From positions 46,024 to 110,023 of the forward strand of contig NZ_QFFU01000022.1 in assembly GCF_003131185.1 (NCBI RefSeq): 64,000 bases of DNA, read 5' to 3'. A program made the position numbers and the translations under genes. Numbering within the stretch: the first letter of the stretch is position 1; the number at the start of each line of letters is the position of its first letter. Below, one piece after another: positions 26,612 to 36,107 of this stretch. This stretch comes from Pseudomonas ovata. GTDB taxonomy: Bacteria > Pseudomonadota > Gammaproteobacteria > Pseudomonadales > Pseudomonadaceae. The notes under the pieces were generated by a model that did not search any database, was not told the origin of the DNA, and was given only the letters and a program-made list of their open reading frames with translations.

Positions 26612-29059
26612 ATGCTGTTGTTGTGGATTGCAGGACTGGTGGCCGGCATTGCCTGGCTGGCCCACCGGCGCATCACACCCATTGCCACGCTGGGCATTGT
26701 CGCGGTCTATCTGCTGGCCATGGGCGCCTGGAGCCATGCACCGGGCTGGCTGCTGGTGATCTTCTGGCTGCTCTGGCTGGCCGTGCTGCTGCCGCTGGTG
26801 CTGCCGGACCTGCGCCGCCAGTACTTCAGTGCGCCGATGTTCCGCTGGTTCAAGAAAGTCCTGCCGCCGATGTCCGAGACCGAGCGCGACGCCATCGAAG
26901 CCGGGACGGTCTGGTGGGACGGCGAGCTGTTCAGCGGCCGCCCGGACTGGAACACCCTGCTGGCCTACCCACCGGCACGCCTGACCGAAGAAGAACAAGC
27001 CTTTATCGACGGCCCCACCAACGAACTGTGCGCCCTGGTCAGTGACTGGCAGATCGGCCAGGACATGGACCTGCCACCGGCGGCCTGGGCCCATATCAAG
27101 GAACACGGTTTCTTTGCCCTGATCATTCCCAAGGAGTATGGCGGCAAAGGCTTCTCGGCCTATGCCCACTCACAGGTGGCCATGAAACTGGCGACCCGCA
27201 GCGGCGACCTGGCTTCCACGGTCATGGTCCCCAACTCGCTGGGCCCTGCCGAGCTGCTGCTGCACTACGGCACCGATGAACAACGTAACCATTACTTGCC
27301 GCGCCTGGCGCGGGGCGATGACATCCCCTGCTTTGCCTTGACCGGTCCTTTGGCCGGCTCCGATGCCGGCGCCATGCCCGACAAGGGCATCATCTGCAAG
27401 GGCCAGTGGCAGGGCGAAGAAGTCATCGGCCTGCGCCTGACCTGGGAAAAGCGCTATATCACCCTCGGCCCGGTTGCCACCCTGCTCGGTCTGGCGTTCA
27501 AGGCCTATGACCCCGACCACCTGCTGGGCGAAGAGGAAGAGCTGGGCATCAGTCTGGCGCTGATTCCGACCGACACCCCTGGCGTCGAGATCGGCCGGCG
27601 TCACCTGCCACTGGGCGCCGCCTTCATGAACGGCCCCAACTCCGGCAAGGACGTATTCGTACCCCTCGACTACCTGATCGGCGGTCAGGCAATGCTCGGC
27701 AAGGGCTGGATGATGCTGATGAACTGCCTGTCGGTCGGCCGTTCGATCTCGCTTCCGGCGGTGGGCACCGGTGCGGCCAAGTTCACCAGCCTGGTCACCG
27801 GCCAGTATGCGCAGGTGCGCGAGCAGTTCAATGTGCCGCTGTCGGCCTTCGAAGGTATCCAGGAAGCGCTGGCCCGTATCGGCGGCAATGCCTGGCTGAT
27901 GGACAGCGCCCGCATCCTGACCGCCAACGCCGTGGATCTGGGCGAAAAGCCCTCGGTGCTGTCGGCAATCCTCAAGTACCACCTCACCGAGCGCGGCCGC
28001 GAATGCATCAGCCACGCCATGGATGTGCATGGCGGCAAAGGCATCATCATGGGCCCCAACAACTACCTGGGGCGCAACTGGCAGACCGCGCCGATCTTCA
28101 TCACGGTCGAGGGCGCCAATATTCTTTCGCGCAACCTGATGATCTTCGGCCAGGGTGCGATTCGCTGCCATCCGTTCGTGCTCAAGGAAATGGCGCTGGT
28201 CGGGCGCCAGGATCAAGAGCGGGCGCTGTACGAGTTCGACGACTTGTTGATGCGCCATATCGGCTTTGCCGTGGGCAACGCGGCCAGCACCCTGATGCTC
28301 AACCTGGGCCTGGGGCATTTCGACCGCCTGCCCGGCGACCGGATCAGCCAGGGCTATTTCCGCGCCTTGAACCGCCAGGCGGCAGCCTTTGCGTTGCTGG
28401 CCGACCTGAGCATGATGCTGCTGGGCGGCGAGCTTAAACGCCGCGAGCGCTTGTCGGCCCGTCTGGGCGATGTGCTGAGTCACCTGTACCTGGGTTCGGC
28501 GGCGCTCAAGCGCTACCACGACCTGGGCTCGCTCCAGGACGTACGTCCCCTGATGCGCTGGGCGATGGAAGAAAGCCTGGGCGAAGCGGAACGGGCGCTG
28601 GACGAACTGCTGCGCAATTTTCCCAACAAGTGGCTGGGCTGTGCGCTGCGCGTAATCGTGTTCCCGTTCGGGCGCCGACACAAAGGGCCGAGCGACGCAC
28701 TGGATGCCGAGGTGGCGCGCCTGCTTGGCCAGTCAAAAGGCGATCCGGCGCTGGAGCAGTTGCTTACCGGCTGCTACCGTCCGCAATCGGCTGACGATCC
28801 GGTCGGCGCTCTGCAACAGGCCCACGACCTGCTTCAGGCCGCGTACCCGGTGCGGCGCAAGCTGGCGCATGCGCTCAAGAGCAAGCAACTCACTGTGGCA
28901 CCCGGCGAGTCGCCGGTGGCCGCCGCTGTGCAGGCCGGCATCCTGCAGGCCAGCGAAGCGCAGACCCTGGAAGAGGCCGAGCACGCGCGGCGCAAGGTGA
29001 TCGACGTGGACGACTTTGACAAGGAGCAGTTGACGCTGGCCCCCGGCAAGACTCGCTGA
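26612..29059 (+). CDS. fadE: Acyl-CoA dehydrogenase FadE
   Basis: 815 residues, the long FadE type. Two N-terminal membrane segments (about 1-58: LLLWIAGLVAGIAWLAH, LLVIFWLLWLAVLLPLVLP) precede the acyl-CoA dehydrogenase core with IIPKEYGGKGFSAYAHSQV, CFALTGPLAGSDAGA and SHAMDVHGGKGIIMGPNNYLGR. A FadE-specific C-terminal domain (DUF1974-like) completes the protein. It carries out the first oxidation of beta-oxidation, acyl-CoA to trans-2-enoyl-CoA, with FAD at the inner membrane. The gene has its own divergent promoter region (26438-26611) and a hairpin terminator. Confidence 0.95.
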   Translation: MLLLWIAGLVAGIAWLAHRRITPIATLGIVAVYLLAMGAWSHAPGWLLVIFWLLWLAVLLPLVLPDLRRQYFSAPMFRWFKKVLPPMSETERDAIEAGTVWWDGELFSGRPDWNTLLAYPPARLTEEEQAFIDGPTNELCALVSDWQIGQDMDLPPAAWAHIKEHGFFALIIPKEYGGKGFSAYAHSQVAMKLATRSGDLASTVMVPNSLGPAELLLHYGTDEQRNHYLPRLARGDDIPCFALTGPLAGSDAGAMPDKGIICKGQWQGEEVIGLRLTWEKRYITLGPVATLLGLAFKAYDPDHLLGEEEELGISLALIPTDTPGVEIGRRHLPLGAAFMNGPNSGKDVFVPLDYLIGGQAMLGKGWMMLMNCLSVGRSISLPAVGTGAAKFTSLVTGQYAQVREQFNVPLSAFEGIQEALARIGGNAWLMDSARILTANAVDLGEKPSVLSAILKYHLTERGRECISHAMDVHGGKGIIMGPNNYLGRNWQTAPIFITVEGANILSRNLMIFGQGAIRCHPFVLKEMALVGRQDQERALYEFDDLLMRHIGFAVGNAASTLMLNLGLGHFDRLPGDRISQGYFRALNRQAAAFALLADLSMMLLGGELKRRERLSARLGDVLSHLYLGSAALKRYHDLGSLQDVRPLMRWAMEESLGEAERALDELLRNFPNKWLGCALRVIVFPFGRRHKGPSDALDAEVARLLGQSKGDPALEQLLTGCYRPQSADDPVGALQQAHDLLQAAYPVRRKLAHALKSKQLTVAPGESPVAAAVQAGILQASEAQTLEEAEHARRKVIDVDDFDKEQLTLAPGKTR

Positions 29060-29124
29060 ACCGGCAAGCCATCGGGTGCTTCTGAAGACGCCGTGCGTTT
29101 TTAGAAGTGTCCAATCCGCACAGC

Positions 29125-29160
29125 GGGCGCGCAGAGCCTTATACTCTCGCGCCCTTTTTT
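29125..29160 (+). terminator. Intrinsic terminator of fadE with a -10-like box in the loop
   Basis: GGGCGCG at 29125-29131 pairs with CGCGCCC at 29148-29154, followed by six T. The loop contains TATACT (29140-29145), which would suit as the -10 of the next gene, though no good -35 is visible. Confidence 0.65.
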
Positions 29161-29178
29161 GCCTTTGAGGAATTCATC

Positions 29179-29589
29179 ATGGCCGGCACCATCATCGACC
29201 ATCACCTGGGCCTGCTGGCTCACCTGCGCAGCATTCTGGTGGCGCTGGGCGAGGCAGAACAGGTGCCTGAAGAAAGCCACGCCCTGTTTCTGGAGCGTTT
29301 CGACGAACTGGTCGAGCAATTACCGCAGGACCCGATCGAAAGCCAGTACCTGGGCCAGGACATCATGTGCCAGGTCATCCAGCGCTACCCGCAGATCGCC
29401 CACCTGGTGCCGCGCGACCTGCTGTGGTTCTTCGGCGGCGACTGCCTGCATTTCATGCCCGACGATGAAATCGACCTGTACCAGGCGCTGGAAGAACGCC
29501 GCTTCGAGGCCGAACAGAACGACGAGCCTTTTGACTGGCTGCAGGAAAAACAGTTGCTGGCCTTGTCGACACAGGGTCAGGGACACTAA
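29179..29589 (+). CDS. Conserved hypothetical protein (PA2817-type family)
   Basis: 136 residues from ATG 29179, with GAGGA 8 nt upstream. Acidic, soluble, mostly helical: MAGTIIDHHLGLLAHLRSIL, IESQYLGQDIMCQVI and LLWFFGGDCLHFMPDDEID. No signal peptide or membrane segment. I recognise it as a Pseudomonas-specific family found beside fadE but know no function. The conserved Phe-Gly-Gly-Asp-Cys region is the most likely functional patch. Confidence 0.8.
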   Translation: MAGTIIDHHLGLLAHLRSILVALGEAEQVPEESHALFLERFDELVEQLPQDPIESQYLGQDIMCQVIQRYPQIAHLVPRDLLWFFGGDCLHFMPDDEIDLYQALEERRFEAEQNDEPFDWLQEKQLLALSTQGQGH

Positions 29590-29646
29590 GACGCTGCAGC
29601 GACGTGGGTTTACTCCAACACTGTTCACTCAGGTGCCTATTGCTTC

Positions 29647-29738
29647 TGCAGGAGCGACTTTAGTCGCGAAATGGCCAGTAACGTCAGCGCACCTGTAGCG
29701 AACCTACCGCCCTCTTCGCGGCTAAAGCCGCTCACAGG
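29647..29738. repeat. REPIN: two inverted REP palindromes
   Basis: GGAGCGACTTTAGTCGCGAA (29651-29670) and, inverted, CTTCGCGGCTAAAGCCGCTC (about 29713-29732) form the classic P. putida-type REP doublet with a 40-nt spacer. The short string GGGTTTACTCCA flanks it on both sides (about 29607 and 29758), a possible duplication of target or neighbouring sequence. The element occupies the convergent gap between the fadE-linked gene and the FimV-like gene. Confidence 0.85.
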
Positions 29739-29760
29739 TCTAACTGAACAATATTGGGGT

Positions 29761-32088
29761 TTACTCCAGACCGGCCAGCAGATCGCTGGCCATCTGCTGA
29801 TGCGCCTCGTCAGACTCTTTGATCACCTGTAACAGCAAGCGCCGCGCCTGCTCGATCTCGCCTTCGTCGATCAGCAACTGCGCCTGATTGATCAGGGTCA
29901 GCGGGGCTTCATCCAGGTCCAGCAAGTCGAACTCCATGCCTTCATCGCCGGCAAAGCTGTCGAGGAAGGCATCGTCCAGTTCATCACTGGCGGCCGGTTC
30001 GATGATTTCGAGCGCTTCGATGCCTGAAGCGCTCAGGTCGTCAAAATCACTCAGGCCAGAACCGATAAATGAATCATCGATGCGTACTGGCGGCTCGTCG
30101 ATCATCACCGGCTCGGTCAGCTCGATCGATTCGGGCTCGGTGGTTTCAGGCGCCGACAGATCCCCCAGGAACTGGTCGTCCTGCAATTCGAAGACTTCCG
30201 GCAATTGATTGAGATTGGAGGAGAACCCTGGATCGACCTCGACCGGGGGTGCAGCTGCCTGGCGAGCGGCAGGGTTGTCGAAAGGGTCGACCAGATCCCA
30301 GTCGGCGTCCATGGACAGGTCGTCGAGGTTGAGCTGAAACTCATCGGGGTGCTCGGGGTTGAGTGCGGCCGCTGCTGTTTCGTCGAGTTGCGCAGGTGCC
30401 TGGTCTTGTACCCGGGCGGCCGTGACAGCCACTGCTGCAACGCCCACTGCGGCGGCGATCGGTGCAGCGCTTGCCAGCGGTGCAGGGGTAACCGGCGCCG
30501 GCTTGAGTTGTGGATAGCGATTGCGAATGGCCTGGATCTGGTCATCGCCCATGCCGTTGTCCAGCGCAGCCTGGACTTCACGTTCGAAGCCTGCGGTATC
30601 GCCCTGTTCGGCCAGCAGCTCGAGAATGCGTACGCGGATGTCTTCGCGCTCGGGTTGTTTGTCCAGCGCTTCACGCAGGATGCCCAGGGCCTCGTTGAAG
30701 CGACCGTAGGCGATATAGATACTGACGCCATCGAGTGCATCGGGGGCGGTGCCGGCCAGGCGCCTGGCCGGCGTCGGGTTTTTTTCCAGCACAGGAGACG
30801 CGGCCTGGCCCGGCACCGGCTGCGGCGCCACCGCCGGAATCTCGTAGACCGGCAATACGGTCGACTGCGCCGGCTTGATCAGCGGTTCGTCAGGCGCCGA
30901 TACAGGTGCTACAGGCGCTCTCTGCACCTGGGCATGGCGCTTGCGGCGCAGGTAGACAAGTCCCAGCAATAATAGAATCGCCAGTAATGCGCCCAGTAAC
31001 AGCGGCAGGCTGAACAGTGGATTGTCCTCGACAGGCGGCGCAGCCGGTACAGCGACAGGCACCGCCGGCGCGGCCGGGACCGGGGCCGCTACGGGCAAAG
31101 GCGCAGGCGTTTCAGTCAGGCGTGCCTGTAGCACCGATACGGCCTTGTCCCTTTCAATCAGTTGTTCCTGCAGGCTCTGGTTCTGCGCCTTGAGGTCTTC
31201 AAGGCTGCGCGCCAGTTGCTGGTTTTCCAGGGCAGCGCCCGCCAGCTCCGTAGCCGCGCGCTGAACGTCGGCGGCTGCCGCTGCCGGGACAACCGCCGTC
31301 TGACTGTCTGGCGCAGGGCCTGCCGGTGCCGGCAGTACTGCCGCATCCGGCACTAGCAGGCTTTGTCCGGCTTTCAACCCGGAACGAGCGCCATCGGCAA
31401 ATACCTGGGGATTCAAGGCCTGGATGCCGTCGGCCAACTGCGCGGCAGAGACCTTGCTCCCGGCGCCTTGCAAGCGACGTGCAATAGCGCTCAGGGTGTC
31501 ACCGCGAGCCACGGTGTAGTGCTTGCCCTGCACCGCAGGCGGCGGCGCCACCGGCAGACGTGATGCAGATGCTGCAGCTGTCTGTGCCTTGGCTTCTTCC
31601 TGTCGGCTGCGGGTCGCCGCCAGCCCCTGGGGCGAGGTGGCCGGGTCGAGCAACACGGTGTATTCATGCAGCAAGTCGCCATTGGATTGTGCGACTTGCA
31701 CCACAAAGCTCAGGTAAGGCTCGATGACCGGCTTGCTGGACACCACCTGGATGAAACTGCGATTACCGCGAATGACCGGTGAAAAGCGCAGGTCATTGAG
31801 AAAGAACGCACGCTCGAGGCCGGCCTTGGCAAACGCCTCGGGCGAGGCCAGCTTGACGACCAGGTCCTCACTGCTCAAACCGTCGGCCTCGATCAGGGCG
31901 ATCCGGGCGTTGAGCGGCTGGTTCAAGGCTGAATGCAGGGTGATGTCACCCAGGCCCAGCGCCGACGCCAGGCCCGACCAGGACAACGCTGCCAGCGCAA
32001 TGGACAATGCCTTCGCAGCCTTGCCGATACGGCCACGAACAATAGCCCTGGCGTCGTTCTCGACCACGACCTGAGATCTTTTCAGCAT
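29761..32088 (-). CDS. FimV-like LysM/TPR membrane protein
   Basis: 775 residues. N-terminal membrane segment (about 25-45), then a FimV/TspA N-domain (LGDITLHSALNQPLNARI, VQVAQSNGDLLHEYTVLLDP). A LysM-type module follows (HYTVARGDTLSAIARRLQG to GLKAGQSLLVPD), then a coiled coil (LENQQLARSLEDLKAQNQSL), a second membrane helix near 360-380 (LPLLLGALLAILLLLGLVYL) and an acidic cytoplasmic tail. The tail ends in the FimV C-terminal motif DEGEIEQARRLLLQVI. FimV proteins organise polar type IV pili, twitching and second-messenger systems. This is not at the usual fimV locus (near truA), so it is a paralog like PA3340. The link to MarR is positional only. Confidence 0.85.
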   Translation of the reverse strand: MLKRSQVVVENDARAIVRGRIGKAAKALSIALAALSWSGLASALGLGDITLHSALNQPLNARIALIEADGLSSEDLVVKLASPEAFAKAGLERAFFLNDLRFSPVIRGNRSFIQVVSSKPVIEPYLSFVVQVAQSNGDLLHEYTVLLDPATSPQGLAATRSRQEEAKAQTAAASASRLPVAPPPAVQGKHYTVARGDTLSAIARRLQGAGSKVSAAQLADGIQALNPQVFADGARSGLKAGQSLLVPDAAVLPAPAGPAPDSQTAVVPAAAAADVQRAATELAGAALENQQLARSLEDLKAQNQSLQEQLIERDKAVSVLQARLTETPAPLPVAAPVPAAPAVPVAVPAAPPVEDNPLFSLPLLLGALLAILLLLGLVYLRRKRHAQVQRAPVAPVSAPDEPLIKPAQSTVLPVYEIPAVAPQPVPGQAASPVLEKNPTPARRLAGTAPDALDGVSIYIAYGRFNEALGILREALDKQPEREDIRVRILELLAEQGDTAGFEREVQAALDNGMGDDQIQAIRNRYPQLKPAPVTPAPLASAAPIAAAVGVAAVAVTAARVQDQAPAQLDETAAAALNPEHPDEFQLNLDDLSMDADWDLVDPFDNPAARQAAAPPVEVDPGFSSNLNQLPEVFELQDDQFLGDLSAPETTEPESIELTEPVMIDEPPVRIDDSFIGSGLSDFDDLSASGIEALEIIEPAASDELDDAFLDSFAGDEGMEFDLLDLDEAPLTLINQAQLLIDEGEIEQARRLLLQVIKESDEAHQQMASDLLAGLE

Positions 32089-32170
32089 GCGTCCCCTTCA
32101 GGAAACCGGACACGGCTTCTCACGCTTTGAATAAGTGTAATAAGTATGAGCGAGAACCGGCAGGCGTGCC

Positions 32171-32605
32171 TCAGGTTCTTTCCAGGTTAGCCAGTATGCG
32201 GGCGTGCACGTTCATGCACAGTTGCAGCTCGCTTTCATCGATGCCGGTCAGCAGCTCGGCACGCAAGGTATTGGAGATGGCTTCGATCTGCGCGATCAGC
32301 GGCGTGGCGCTGTCACTGAGCAGGATTTTCTTGGCGCGTCGGTCTTCCAGCACCGCCTGGCGATGGACCAGACCCTGGCTTTCGAGGCTGTCGAGCAGAC
32401 GGGCCAGGGTCGGGCCCTCGACGCCGACGCTCTGGGCCAGTTCACGCTGGGTCGGCGCGTCATCGAAACGGGCCAGATGCAGCAGCACCAGCCAGCGGGC
32501 CTGGGACAGCCCCAGGCTGGCCAGGCGCCGATCCAGCTCGGCACGCCAGCCGCGGGTCAGTTGGGCCAGTTGCATCCCGAAGCGGTGTTGATCTGTCAGT
32601 GGCAT
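32171..32605 (-). CDS. MarR-family transcriptional regulator
   Basis: 144 residues. Winged helix-turn-helix of the MarR/SlyA type: LGLSQARWLVLLHLARFDDAPTQ, recognition helix region ELAQSVGVEGPTLARLLDSLE, wing HRQAVLEDRRAKKILLSD. Cytoplasmic dimer that likely represses genes nearby and responds to a small molecule. The only cysteine is late in the chain, which argues against OhrR-type peroxide sensing. It is 82 nt upstream of the FimV-like gene in the same direction. Target unknown. Confidence 0.9.
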   Translation of the reverse strand: MPLTDQHRFGMQLAQLTRGWRAELDRRLASLGLSQARWLVLLHLARFDDAPTQRELAQSVGVEGPTLARLLDSLESQGLVHRQAVLEDRRAKKILLSDSATPLIAQIEAISNTLRAELLTGIDESELQLCMNVHARILANLERT

Positions 32606-32696
32606 GGCAAACTCTTGGTTGAAACAATTGTTAGGCAGCTAAGCATGTTCACAGAAGGGTATCAAGGCTGGGGTAGCGTCCTTTCGTCACCGCCTG

Positions 32697-34826
32697 TTAC
32701 GCCTCGAACTCCGATTGCAGGGCCGCCCGTACGCAATACAGGACACCGTCCGGCACCCGTCCGCTGAACTGCGCAGCCACTTCGCCCACGGCGGGCAACT
32801 CGCCTTCACCGTCGAGAAACGCATCCTGGATTTCGCTCAACAGGTCTTCGGGCAAGTCCAGCGCCTGCTCCACCGACAGTTGCTGCTTGCCAATGGCTTC
32901 AGCCAGCAGGCTATAGACATTCTTTTCCGAACACTGCAATTGCCCGGCGATCTGCGCAGGGGTCATGCCGGCGCGGGCCAGGCTGATCAGCTCATGCCGC
33001 AGGTCGGTGACCAACCTCGGCGCTTCGGCCTTGCCGCTGAGCACTTCAAGAAAGGCTTCGCCGTAGCGCTCCAGTTTGCGCGCGCCCACGCCGCTGACCC
33101 GGGCCATGTCGGCCATGGAGCCAGGCTGGCTGCGCAGCATCTCCAGCAGGGTCGAATCAGGGAAAATCACATAAGGCGGCACGCCGTGCTCTTCGGCCAG
33201 ACGCCGGCGCAGGGTACGCAACGCTTCCCATTGCTCGCGCTCTTCGCCGCGCACCAGTTGGCTGGCAGGGCTGGCGCCACTGGTCTTGCTGCTGGTCTGC
33301 GGCTTGAGGTCACGACGCAATTGCAGGCTGACTTCACCGCGCAACAACGGCCGGCAGGTGTCGGACAGGCGCAGCCCGCCGTAGCCTTCCAGGTCGATAT
33401 CGGCCAGACCGCGGGCCACCAACTGGCGGAACAACGAACGCCATTCGCCTTCGGAATGGGCCTTGCCGACGCCGAACACCGACAAACGCTCGTGGCCGAA
33501 GCTCTGCACCTTGTCGTTGCTCTTGCCCAGCAGCACATCCACCAGATGGCCCACGCCGTAGCGCTGGCCGGTGCGGAAGATTGCCGACAAGGCCTGACGC
33601 GCAGGTTCAGTGGCGTCCCAGGTCTGCACGCCATCGACGCAGTTGTCGCAATGCCCGCAGGGCTGGGGCAGGTCTTCGTCGAAATAGGCCAGCAAGGCCT
33701 GGCGGCGGCAGCGGGTCTCTTCGCACAGCGCCAGCATGGCATCGAGCTTGTGATGCTCCAGGCGTTTGTGCCGTTCGTCGCCTTCGGAGCTTTGCAGCAT
33801 CTGCTTGAGCATCAGCACATCCTGCAGGCCGTAGGCCATCCAGGCATCGGCGGGCAGGCCGTCACGCCCTGCCCGGCCGGTCTCCTGGTAATAGGCTTCC
33901 AGCGACTTGGGCAGGTCCATGTGCGCGACGAACCGCACGTTGGGCTTGTCGATGCCCATGCCAAAGGCAATGGTCGCGACCATGATCAGGCCTTCCTCGT
34001 TAAGGAAGCGCTTCTGATTGGCGGCTCGGGTCTCGGCCGGCAGGCCCGCATGGTACGGCAGCGCCGGGTAGCCGTTATCGCTCAGGAAGGTGGCAGTTTC
34101 ATCGACTTTCTTGCGCGACAGGCAATAGACGATGCCGGCATCGCTGCGCCGCTGCGACAGGAACGCCAGCAACTGCTTGCGCGGCTGTTCCTTGGGCACG
34201 ATGCGGTAAAAGATATTGGGGCGGTCGAAGCTGGACAGGAAGCGTTCGGCGTTCTGCAAGTGCAGGCGGGTGACGATCTCTTCGCGGGTCCGCTTGTCGG
34301 CCGTGGCGGTCAGGGCGATGCGCGGCACATCAGGGAACAGTTCGGCCAGTTGCCCCAGTTGCAGGTATTCGGGACGGAAATCATGGCCCCATTGCGAGAC
34401 GCAGTGGGCCTCGTCGATGGCGAACAGGGCAATCTTCAGGTTTTGCAGGAACGCCAGCATGCGCGGCTGAACCAGACGCTCGGGCGCCAGGTAGAGCATC
34501 TTGATCTCGCCCTGGCGGATCCGTACGGCCAGGTCGCGCTGCTGCTCGGCGCTCAGCGTGGAATTCAATGCTGCGGCCGACACGCCCAGTTCATCCAGGG
34601 TCGCCACCTGGTCATCCATCAGGGCGATCAGGGGCGAAACCACCACGCACAACCCGTCACGCAACAGTCCCGGTACCTGGAAGCACAGCGACTTGCCGCC
34701 GCCGGTGGGCATCAGCACCAGGGCATCGCCGCCCTGGGCCACACGCTCGATGATCGCACCCTGGCTACCCCGAAAACTGTCGTAGCCGAAGATGTCCTTG
34801 AGAATGTGTTGAGCCTGTTCGAGCAT
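32697..34826 (-). CDS. recQ: ATP-dependent DNA helicase RecQ
   Basis: 709 residues. Superfamily 2 helicase: motif 0 FRGSQGAIIERV, Walker A PTGGGKS, DEAH box AIDEAHCVSQWGHDFR with the aromatic-rich loop, motif V/VI regions IAFGMGIDKPNVRF and QETGRAGRDG. The zinc-binding cysteines in TRCRRQ / PCGHCDNC belong to the RQC region. An HRDC domain lies near 520-600, and a C-terminal Leu-rich extension follows. It unwinds DNA 3'-5' in recombinational repair. It is a single gene with its own start region at 34827-34900. Confidence 0.95.
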   Translation of the reverse strand: MLEQAQHILKDIFGYDSFRGSQGAIIERVAQGGDALVLMPTGGGKSLCFQVPGLLRDGLCVVVSPLIALMDDQVATLDELGVSAAALNSTLSAEQQRDLAVRIRQGEIKMLYLAPERLVQPRMLAFLQNLKIALFAIDEAHCVSQWGHDFRPEYLQLGQLAELFPDVPRIALTATADKRTREEIVTRLHLQNAERFLSSFDRPNIFYRIVPKEQPRKQLLAFLSQRRSDAGIVYCLSRKKVDETATFLSDNGYPALPYHAGLPAETRAANQKRFLNEEGLIMVATIAFGMGIDKPNVRFVAHMDLPKSLEAYYQETGRAGRDGLPADAWMAYGLQDVLMLKQMLQSSEGDERHKRLEHHKLDAMLALCEETRCRRQALLAYFDEDLPQPCGHCDNCVDGVQTWDATEPARQALSAIFRTGQRYGVGHLVDVLLGKSNDKVQSFGHERLSVFGVGKAHSEGEWRSLFRQLVARGLADIDLEGYGGLRLSDTCRPLLRGEVSLQLRRDLKPQTSSKTSGASPASQLVRGEEREQWEALRTLRRRLAEEHGVPPYVIFPDSTLLEMLRSQPGSMADMARVSGVGARKLERYGEAFLEVLSGKAEAPRLVTDLRHELISLARAGMTPAQIAGQLQCSEKNVYSLLAEAIGKQQLSVEQALDLPEDLLSEIQDAFLDGEGELPAVGEVAAQFSGRVPDGVLYCVRAALQSEFEA

Positions 34827-35026
34827 AAATACCCCGGTTGTCCTGCCACAGCAGGCCGCAGCGGTCGAGTCGCCCGGCCATAAACGCGGCAGTATACCCG
34901 ACCCTTCGGGGCAAGGGACGCCCGGGACATAAGCGGTCGAATATCAATCCGGGCCACCTCGCGGCTGGCGCGCCGGGCGCTCAGGGCCTAGAATTCAGCA
35001 TCGTTTATTTCCTAGGTAGTCCGTCC

Positions 35027-35614
35027 ATGTCCTTCGCTGAGCAACTTACCCGCCTGCAAGTCTTCCTCGATGCAGATGATCTGCACGATGAAGCACTGGA
35101 CTACGTGGCCGCTCATGGTTTCATGACGGCCTTGTCGGTCTGCGCCGAAGAAGTGCCGGAGCGCGAGTGGATCGACGCCCTGTTCTCCGAGCCGCCGCAG
35201 TACTCCAGCGACGCACAGCGCGAAGAAGTCGAAACCACACTGGTGCTGCTCAAGGCCCATATCGCCCGCCAGCTGGCATCGGATGAAGAGTTCGAGCTGC
35301 CATGTGACCTGGACCTGGGCGACGACCCGGATGACTCCGACCTGCGCGGCTGGTGCATCGGTTTCATGGAAGGCGTCTTCCTGCGCGAAGAAGCCTGGTT
35401 CGAACAGGCCGAGGAAGAAGTCAGCGAAATGCTCCTGCCGATCATGGTCGGTTCCGGTCTGTTCGACGAGCAGCCTGAATTTGCCGATATCGCCCAGGAT
35501 GCCAACCTGATGGACGACATGATCGTGCAGATCCCCGAAGCCCTGACCGCGCTGTTCCTGCTGTGCCAGGCCCCCGACGAGAAACCGGCGATCCTCAAGC
35601 CTCGCCACCACTGA
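35027..35614 (+). CDS. YecA-family protein (UPF0149)
   Basis: 195 residues from ATG 35027; the frame is open upstream to 34838, but family proteins begin near here. Acidic helical protein with HGFMTALSVC, LRGWCIGFMEGVFLREEAWF and an EEEVSEMLLPIMVGSGLF segment typical of UPF0149. It lacks the C-terminal SEC-C zinc finger seen in some relatives. Function unknown. The next gene starts one base after its stop, so they are co-transcribed. Confidence 0.88.
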   Translation: MSFAEQLTRLQVFLDADDLHDEALDYVAAHGFMTALSVCAEEVPEREWIDALFSEPPQYSSDAQREEVETTLVLLKAHIARQLASDEEFELPCDLDLGDDPDDSDLRGWCIGFMEGVFLREEAWFEQAEEEVSEMLLPIMVGSGLFDEQPEFADIAQDANLMDDMIVQIPEALTALFLLCQAPDEKPAILKPRHH

Positions 35615-35615
35615 G

Positions 35616-36017
35616 GTGACGCAAGGCCCGCCACGCACCAGCCGCCCTGCGCTGGTGCGCTACGCGCTGCTGGCCGCCGGCTGGCTGAGCGTGGCGCTGG
35701 GCATCATCGGCATTTTCCTGCCGGTGCTGCCCACCACCCCCTTCCTGCTGCTGGCTGCTGGCTGTTTCGCGCGCAGCTCTCCCCGTTTTTACCACTGGCT
35801 GGTCGATCACCCACGGCTGGGTCCGTGGATCCGTGACTACCTGAACGGCCATGGCATTCCATTCAAGGCCAAGGTCTACACCATCGCCCTGATGTGGGTC
35901 AGCATTGGCTTGTCGTGCTGGTTCGTGCCGTTGACCTGGGTACGCATTGTGCTGCTGGTGTGTGCCACGCTGGTGAGCGTCTGGATCCTGAAGTACAAGA
36001 CCGCGCAGCAACCGTGA
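35616..36017 (+). CDS. YbaN-like inner membrane protein (DUF454)
   Basis: 133 residues from GTG 35616. Two hydrophobic regions, ALLAAGWLSVALGIIGIFLPVLPTTP (with the DUF454 signature LPVLPTTPFLLLAAGCFARSS) and the C-terminal pair of helices (IALMWVSIGLSCWFVPL, IVLLVCATLVSVWIL). Predicted integral inner-membrane protein of unknown role. It follows the YecA-like gene with 1 nt between stop and start. Confidence 0.9.
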   Translation: MTQGPPRTSRPALVRYALLAAGWLSVALGIIGIFLPVLPTTPFLLLAAGCFARSSPRFYHWLVDHPRLGPWIRDYLNGHGIPFKAKVYTIALMWVSIGLSCWFVPLTWVRIVLLVCATLVSVWILKYKTAQQP

Positions 36018-36107
36018 CGCCCTGGCACAGGGTAGCCCGCATGAAAACGGCATAAGTCTTATGCAAAAACCGTCTGGTGCTGTTGAAAAATTGTTCTTAG
36101 CTGTTGT

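Noticed and set aside
32715..34883. 722-codon plus-strand frame opposite recQ
   Set aside because: Antisense of recQ codons; composition artefact of high GC.
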